The notes below the pieces were generated by a model that saw only the letters and a program-made list of their open reading frames with translations, made no database searches and was not told where the DNA came from. From Coxiella endosymbiont of Ornithodoros maritimus (GTDB taxonomy: Bacteria; Pseudomonadota; Gammaproteobacteria; Coxiellales; Coxiellaceae), in the NCBI RefSeq assembly GCF_907164965.1, contig NZ_CAJRAM010000010.1, forward strand, positions 1 through 45,667: a stretch of 45,667 nucleotides of DNA. Direction: 5' to 3'. Position 1 is the first letter of the stretch. Every line of letters starts with the position of its first letter. A program made the position numbers and the translations under genes. Shown here piece by piece: positions 42,529 through 45,667 of this stretch.

Positions 42529-43005
42529 TTAAAATGGAATATCATCATCAAAATCGGCCATCGAACTGTCGTCTCCAGCGGTTGGGGTTTGGCTGCTCGT
42601 TGGTGCGCTTTGTTTATTTGACACAAAGCCTTCTGAATGATTACCATAATTCCTAGTATTACCGCCGCCGCGATGGTCGAGCATATGCATCTCGTTGGCA
42701 ATAATTTCAGTGGTATAGCGATCGACTCCGTTTTTATCTTGCCATTTGCGCGTTCGCAAACTGCCTTCTATGTAGATTTTCGAGCCTTTTCGCAAGTACT
42801 CACCGACAATTTCGGCTAAACGATTAAAGAAAGCAATGCGGTGCCATTCCGTACGTTCTTGTAATTCACCCGTTTGCTTATCGCGCCACGTGCTGCTAGT
42901 TGCTAACGTTACGCTTGCCACCGCATTTCCGTTTGGGGTATAACGCACTTCTGGATCTTGACCTAAGTTTCCAATTAAAATAACTTTATTTACACCTCTA
43001 GCCAT
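42529..43005 (-). CDS. ssb: Single-stranded DNA-binding protein
   Basis: SSB (158 aa) coats single-stranded DNA in replication and repair. The OB fold (about residues 1-110) starts [20 protein letters not shown] and includes [21 protein letters not shown] Gly/Ser/Pro/Asn-rich linker leads to the acidic tip DFDDDIPF that docks partner proteins. A taggaga site lies upstream on this strand. The YajR-like gene is 71 bp upstream in the same direction, so co-transcription is possible. Confidence 0.98.
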   Translation of the reverse strand: MARGVNKVILIGNLGQDPEVRYTPNGNAVASVTLATSSTWRDKQTGELQERTEWHRIAFFNRLAEIVGEYLRKGSKIYIEGSLRTRKWQDKNGVDRYTTEIIANEMHMLDHRGGGNTRNYGNHSEGFVSNKQSAPTSSQTPTAGDDSSMADFDDDIPF

Positions 43006-43032
43006 TTACAATCTCCTAAATTCTCTAGTTTC

Positions 43033-43047
43033 TTAATTCCGAATTAA
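43033..43047. promoter_or_regulatory. Palindrome upstream of ssb
   Basis: ttaattc-c-gaattaa is a perfect 7-bp inverted repeat between the yajR-like stop and the ssb start, 28 bp before the ssb ATG. It could be an operator or a small hairpin. No match to a LexA box was seen. Confidence 0.35.
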
Positions 43048-43076
43048 CGCCCTGTTAATTCTTATTGGTCTTTAGG

Positions 43077-44429
43077 TTACTCTCTGATCCATTTTCGCAA
43101 TTCGTCTTCACTAATTATTTTTTTATCGATTTTAAAATAAATTAAATTTTCATGGTGTAAAATCGCAGTTTCAGCGACACCGGAAATTTTAGAAATGCTT
43201 TTATCAAGCTGATCTAAATTTTGCTCCAAATAATTATCCATTTTTACGATAACCGTTGAAAAATAAGGAGGGTGTTGCATGGTTAAAGCAACCAATAACC
43301 AAATAAACCCGATGGCGGCGCAAAAAAAGAAAAGAGCAGCTAGATGGAAGTGACCGAACACCCAACCTCCGACAGTGCCGCCGATAAAGATGCCAAAGAA
43401 TTGAGCGGAAGAGTAAATGCCCATGGCGGTTCCCTTATGGCGAATTGGAGCAATTTTAGAAATCCACGAAGGCAAGGAAGCTTCTAGCAGTGTAAAAGCG
43501 GTGAAAAACACAAACAGGGGAATCCCGATTTGTATGACCGAGCGGTGAAAAAACAGTAGCGATAGTTGGCAGGCGATTAGAAGCAAGATGGAAATAATAA
43601 AAAAAGGCTTTAATTGCCGCTTTTTTTCCGCCACGATGATAAGTGGTATCATGGCAATAAATGCCAGCGCCATAATAATTAAGTAAAGTAAAACTTGGCC
43701 GTGTTCTGTTAAATTCAATCGTTGGCTTAACATAATGGGAATCCCGATGAACATGGCCGTTAGAATGCAGTGCAATGAAAAAATGCCAAAATCAAGTCGT
43801 AAAAGCTGAGTATTTCGCAGGACATTTTTAACATAACTTTGTTCGGACTCTACCTCAGGATGAGCCAATGTCTGTGGAGGGGTAGGAACCACCGTAAAAA
43901 GAAGAATAAGTCCTAGGATAGCAAAAGCAAGCGTTGCCCAAAAAATGCCCTCCAAGTGAAACCAGGCGTTAATAATAGGTCCAAGAATTATCGCAACAGC
44001 AAATGAGAACCCAATAGTCATACCCACCAGAGCCATAGCTTTACTGCGTTCCTCATCCCGCGTTAGATCTGCAATCATGGCTAATACTGTACTGCCGATG
44101 GCCCCCGCACCTTGGAGCGCACGGCCAAAAATAATCCCGTAAATAGAATGAGAAAACGCTGCAATCGAGCTTCCAACGCCCAGTAACAGTAATCCCCCAG
44201 CGATAATGGGTTTGCGACCAATACGATCGGACAGCATTCCAAAAGGGATTTGAAAAAAAGCTTGCATAAATCCATAAACGCCAATAGCCACACCAATGAG
44301 CGCCGGCGTTGCATAAGGTATGCGATTCACGTACAAGGCAAACACCGGCAGGAGCATAAAGAGTCCTAACATCCGAAATGACATAATAACCGCCAGTGAG
44401 GTTACGGCGTTTCGTTCTTTTGCGTACAT
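43077..44429 (-). CDS. YajR-like MFS efflux transporter with C-terminal YAM-type domain
   Basis: ATG 44429, preceded by aagga at a 6-nt spacing, gives 450 aa. Twelve hydrophobic helices are expected. MFS motif A appears as GMLSDRIGRKP (residues 64-74), and GIIFGRALQGAGAIGSTVLA and KGTAMGIYSSAQFFGIFIGG closely follow the YajR family. The last 65 or so residues after PPYFSTVIVKMD fit the ferredoxin-like YAM domain of YajR. The frame extends 44 codons further upstream but without a ribosome site. The substrate is unknown; proton-driven export is the likely mode. It precedes ssb. Confidence 0.9.
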   Translation of the reverse strand: MYAKERNAVTSLAVIMSFRMLGLFMLLPVFALYVNRIPYATPALIGVAIGVYGFMQAFFQIPFGMLSDRIGRKPIIAGGLLLLGVGSSIAAFSHSIYGIIFGRALQGAGAIGSTVLAMIADLTRDEERSKAMALVGMTIGFSFAVAIILGPIINAWFHLEGIFWATLAFAILGLILLFTVVPTPPQTLAHPEVESEQSYVKNVLRNTQLLRLDFGIFSLHCILTAMFIGIPIMLSQRLNLTEHGQVLLYLIIMALAFIAMIPLIIVAEKKRQLKPFFIISILLLIACQLSLLFFHRSVIQIGIPLFVFFTAFTLLEASLPSWISKIAPIRHKGTAMGIYSSAQFFGIFIGGTVGGWVFGHFHLAALFFFCAAIGFIWLLVALTMQHPPYFSTVIVKMDNYLEQNLDQLDKSISKISGVAETAILHHENLIYFKIDKKIISEDELRKWIRE

Positions 44430-44804
44430 GTAAAATCCTTGATCAGAAGGGTCATTATACTCTATAAAAGTCGCCATGATAAGCCTAATTCTTAATTCCG
44501 TTGAACTTTTTGATAAGGGGTATAAGGTTGGAAGGGCTAATAAGGGGGGGGTGGCTGGCATTATCTTCTATCAGGGCTAGGTGGGCTAGGTGTGGAGGTT
44601 TGGTACAGGAAAGGAGGCTACTTCTCTTTCTTTGGGGGCAAGCAAGCGAAAATTTCAGAGAGTATATTTTTTTCGTAACTGGGATGTTTGAAAAACGATC
44701 GCTAAATGGGTGCATCTTCATTCTTGTCTAAAGAGCCCAACAAGAACGCCATTCTCTTAATTTTATTCTCTTTTGATCCATAGGCTGATCTAACAGGCGG
44801 CTCT
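44430..44804. other. Intergenic region without a supported gene
   Basis: Open frames exist on both strands (plus 44501-44731, minus 44485-44721), but they overlap each other, lack ribosome sites and have low-complexity or unlikely composition. A G8 run lies near 44545. The yajR-like promoter should lie at the left end. Nothing else could be supported. Confidence 0.5.
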
Positions 44805-45304
44805 TTAGAATACCTCCAGCTCTTCAGTAAGCTCTATTATCTCATCTTTCAGCTTTTCGCTCATGCAATCCGAAAAGACAAAACCACTAATTCCCGTGCC
44901 TGCATTCGCGTATGCACTTATCGATATCCGTTTTGATATAGCCCAGGAGGTGGAGGAGGTGGTGACAGCCAATTCAATCATGGGCATCTACAGCCGCGCG
45001 CTCCCTAGTGTCATACAACAGCAGGCGAAGCATGAGATAATACAAGCGGGATACTCTAACAAATTCGTCATTCCTTTCAAATTCTCGATAACCTCACGTA
45101 GATTTTCTGGATTGTCAGCGAGTAAATCCTCTACCCATTCACCCCGTGCTTGTCAAAAAAACCTTTAGCTGGATGGGGAAGCCTCAAATCCAATCTATAT
45201 ACAAGTATACAGCCTTTCCACGAGCAGTTTCAGTCTTCCATAAGCCTTTGAACCTCGCTTAAGCGCTGTTCTAAAGCTCTCTCTTCTAATTGCTCGAGAT
45301 GCAT
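44805..45304 (-). pseudogene. Decayed minus-strand gene of unknown function
   Basis: A good start exists at ATG 45304 with agaagga six bases upstream, reading MHLEQLEERALEQRLSEVQR, but the frame hits TGA at 45230-45232. Protein-like pieces continue in other frames: VEDLLADNPENLREVIENLK (about 45070-45130), and ISAYANAGTGISGFVFSDCM then EKLKDEIIELTEELEVF ending at 44805. The pieces suggest one Glu/Leu-rich protein of about 160 residues. No family is recognised. Confidence 0.5.
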
Positions 45305-45389
45305 CAGTGATCCTTCTTAGGAACATCTAAGAGCTATTTTAGGTGTGAAAGTTTAAAATCTGTTCCGAATTCAAGAGAATAACCTAATG

Positions 45390-45667
45390 AAAAGTGCCCC
45401 TCCTTAAAGAGGGCGTTATAATGCGCCAACATAGAGTTTCTATTTTTAAAAAAAGGAGCAGGGCCATGAAAGATATTAAAATACTTGGTGTTGGTATTTA
45501 TTGCAAAAGGGGTTTTTCAACTGTGTGGGATTGATGAGTGGGGTAAGGTGATCCACACGAGAGGGGTTAGGCGCTCAATATGTGTCCACTGTGGCAAGGC
45601 CTTAAGGTGGCTTGTGTGGTTGATAGAAGCGTGTGGAGGCGCGAACCATTGGTATCGGGTTCATGGG
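45390..45667 (+). mobile_element. Left part of an IS1111-like insertion sequence
   Basis: The transposase remnant at 45466 and its leader mark the 5' part of an IS110/IS1111 element. The exact left end could not be fixed by eye; the segment from about 45390, with the imperfect inverted pair ccctccttaaagagggcg, is taken as approximate. The right end lies outside the window. Confidence 0.5.
45466..45667 (+). pseudogene. IS1111-type (IS110 family) transposase, frameshifted and cut by window edge
   Basis: ATG 45466 follows an aaaaggag site and reads MKDIKILGVGIY, close to the IS110-family start LGVDIAK, but an extra few bases near 45496-45505 shift the frame. The following sequence continues as AKRVFQLCGIDEWGKV, then AQYVSTVA, KVACVV and EACGGANHWYRVHG in three different frames. 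These are the N-terminal blocks of IS1111 transposase. The first catalytic Asp appears as Gly. The copy is inactive. Its remainder lies beyond the window. Confidence 0.85.

Noticed and set aside
44501-44731. Plus- and minus-strand frames of 76-78 codons after the yajR-like gene
   Set aside because: They overlap each other, lack ribosome sites, and have no domain or composition that suggests a real protein.

Overview
The window is a gammaproteobacterial chromosome segment from the order Legionellales, and it best fits Coxiella burnetii or a close relative such as a tick Coxiella-like endosymbiont. This rests on the gene order, the protein sequences, moderate GC content, many palindromic intergenic repeats and a remnant of an IS1111-type transposase at the right edge. 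The several decayed genes and the diverged IS remnant favour a lineage in active genome erosion. The species is an inference; no database was searched.

Layout. (1) Positions 1-4845 are mostly decay: fragments of one or more unrecognised proteins, then cydA and cydB (cytochrome bd oxidase) broken by stops and frameshifts. A short intact reading frame in the cydX position (4852-4962) and an intact Sfp-type phosphopantetheinyl transferase (4963-5694) follow. (2) Positions 5720-7634 hold tRNA-Tyr, tRNA-Gly, tRNA-Thr, tuf copy 1 and tRNA-Trp. (3) Positions 7679-19895 hold secE-nusG, a terminator, rplK-rplA, an L10-leader-like region, rplJ-rplL and rpoB-rpoC, with an unusually long repeat-bearing spacer between rpoB and rpoC. 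(4) Positions 20037-24563 are the str operon (rpsL-rpsG-fusA-tuf copy 2) with a recognisable promoter and terminator. (5) Positions 24587-38555 are the S10, spc and alpha operons in classical order (rpsJ to rplQ, including secY, rpmJ and rpoA), interrupted by palindromes at about 30357 and 35400. (6) Positions 38555-44429 hold a FucP-like sugar transporter coupled to rplQ, a decayed gene, fabV, and ssb plus a YajR-like transporter on the minus strand. (7) Positions 44430-45667 hold a decayed minus-strand gene and the 5' part of a degenerate IS110/IS1111 transposase cut by the window edge.

Functionally the core is the translation and transcription machinery: about 29 ribosomal proteins, EF-G, two identical EF-Tu copies, three RNA polymerase subunits, NusG and the SecE/SecY translocon. 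The flanks carry fatty-acid synthesis (FabV), carrier-protein activation (PPTase), DNA replication and repair (SSB) and transport. I found no CRISPR array, prophage, toxin-antitoxin pair or obvious new defence system. The most notable points are the tuf duplication with its odd codon use, a 35-residue insertion in S7, a Zn-type Cys/His set in a long-form S14, a Cys at the Asn149-equivalent of L3, the long nested palindrome between rpmJ and rpsM, and the loss of cydAB.
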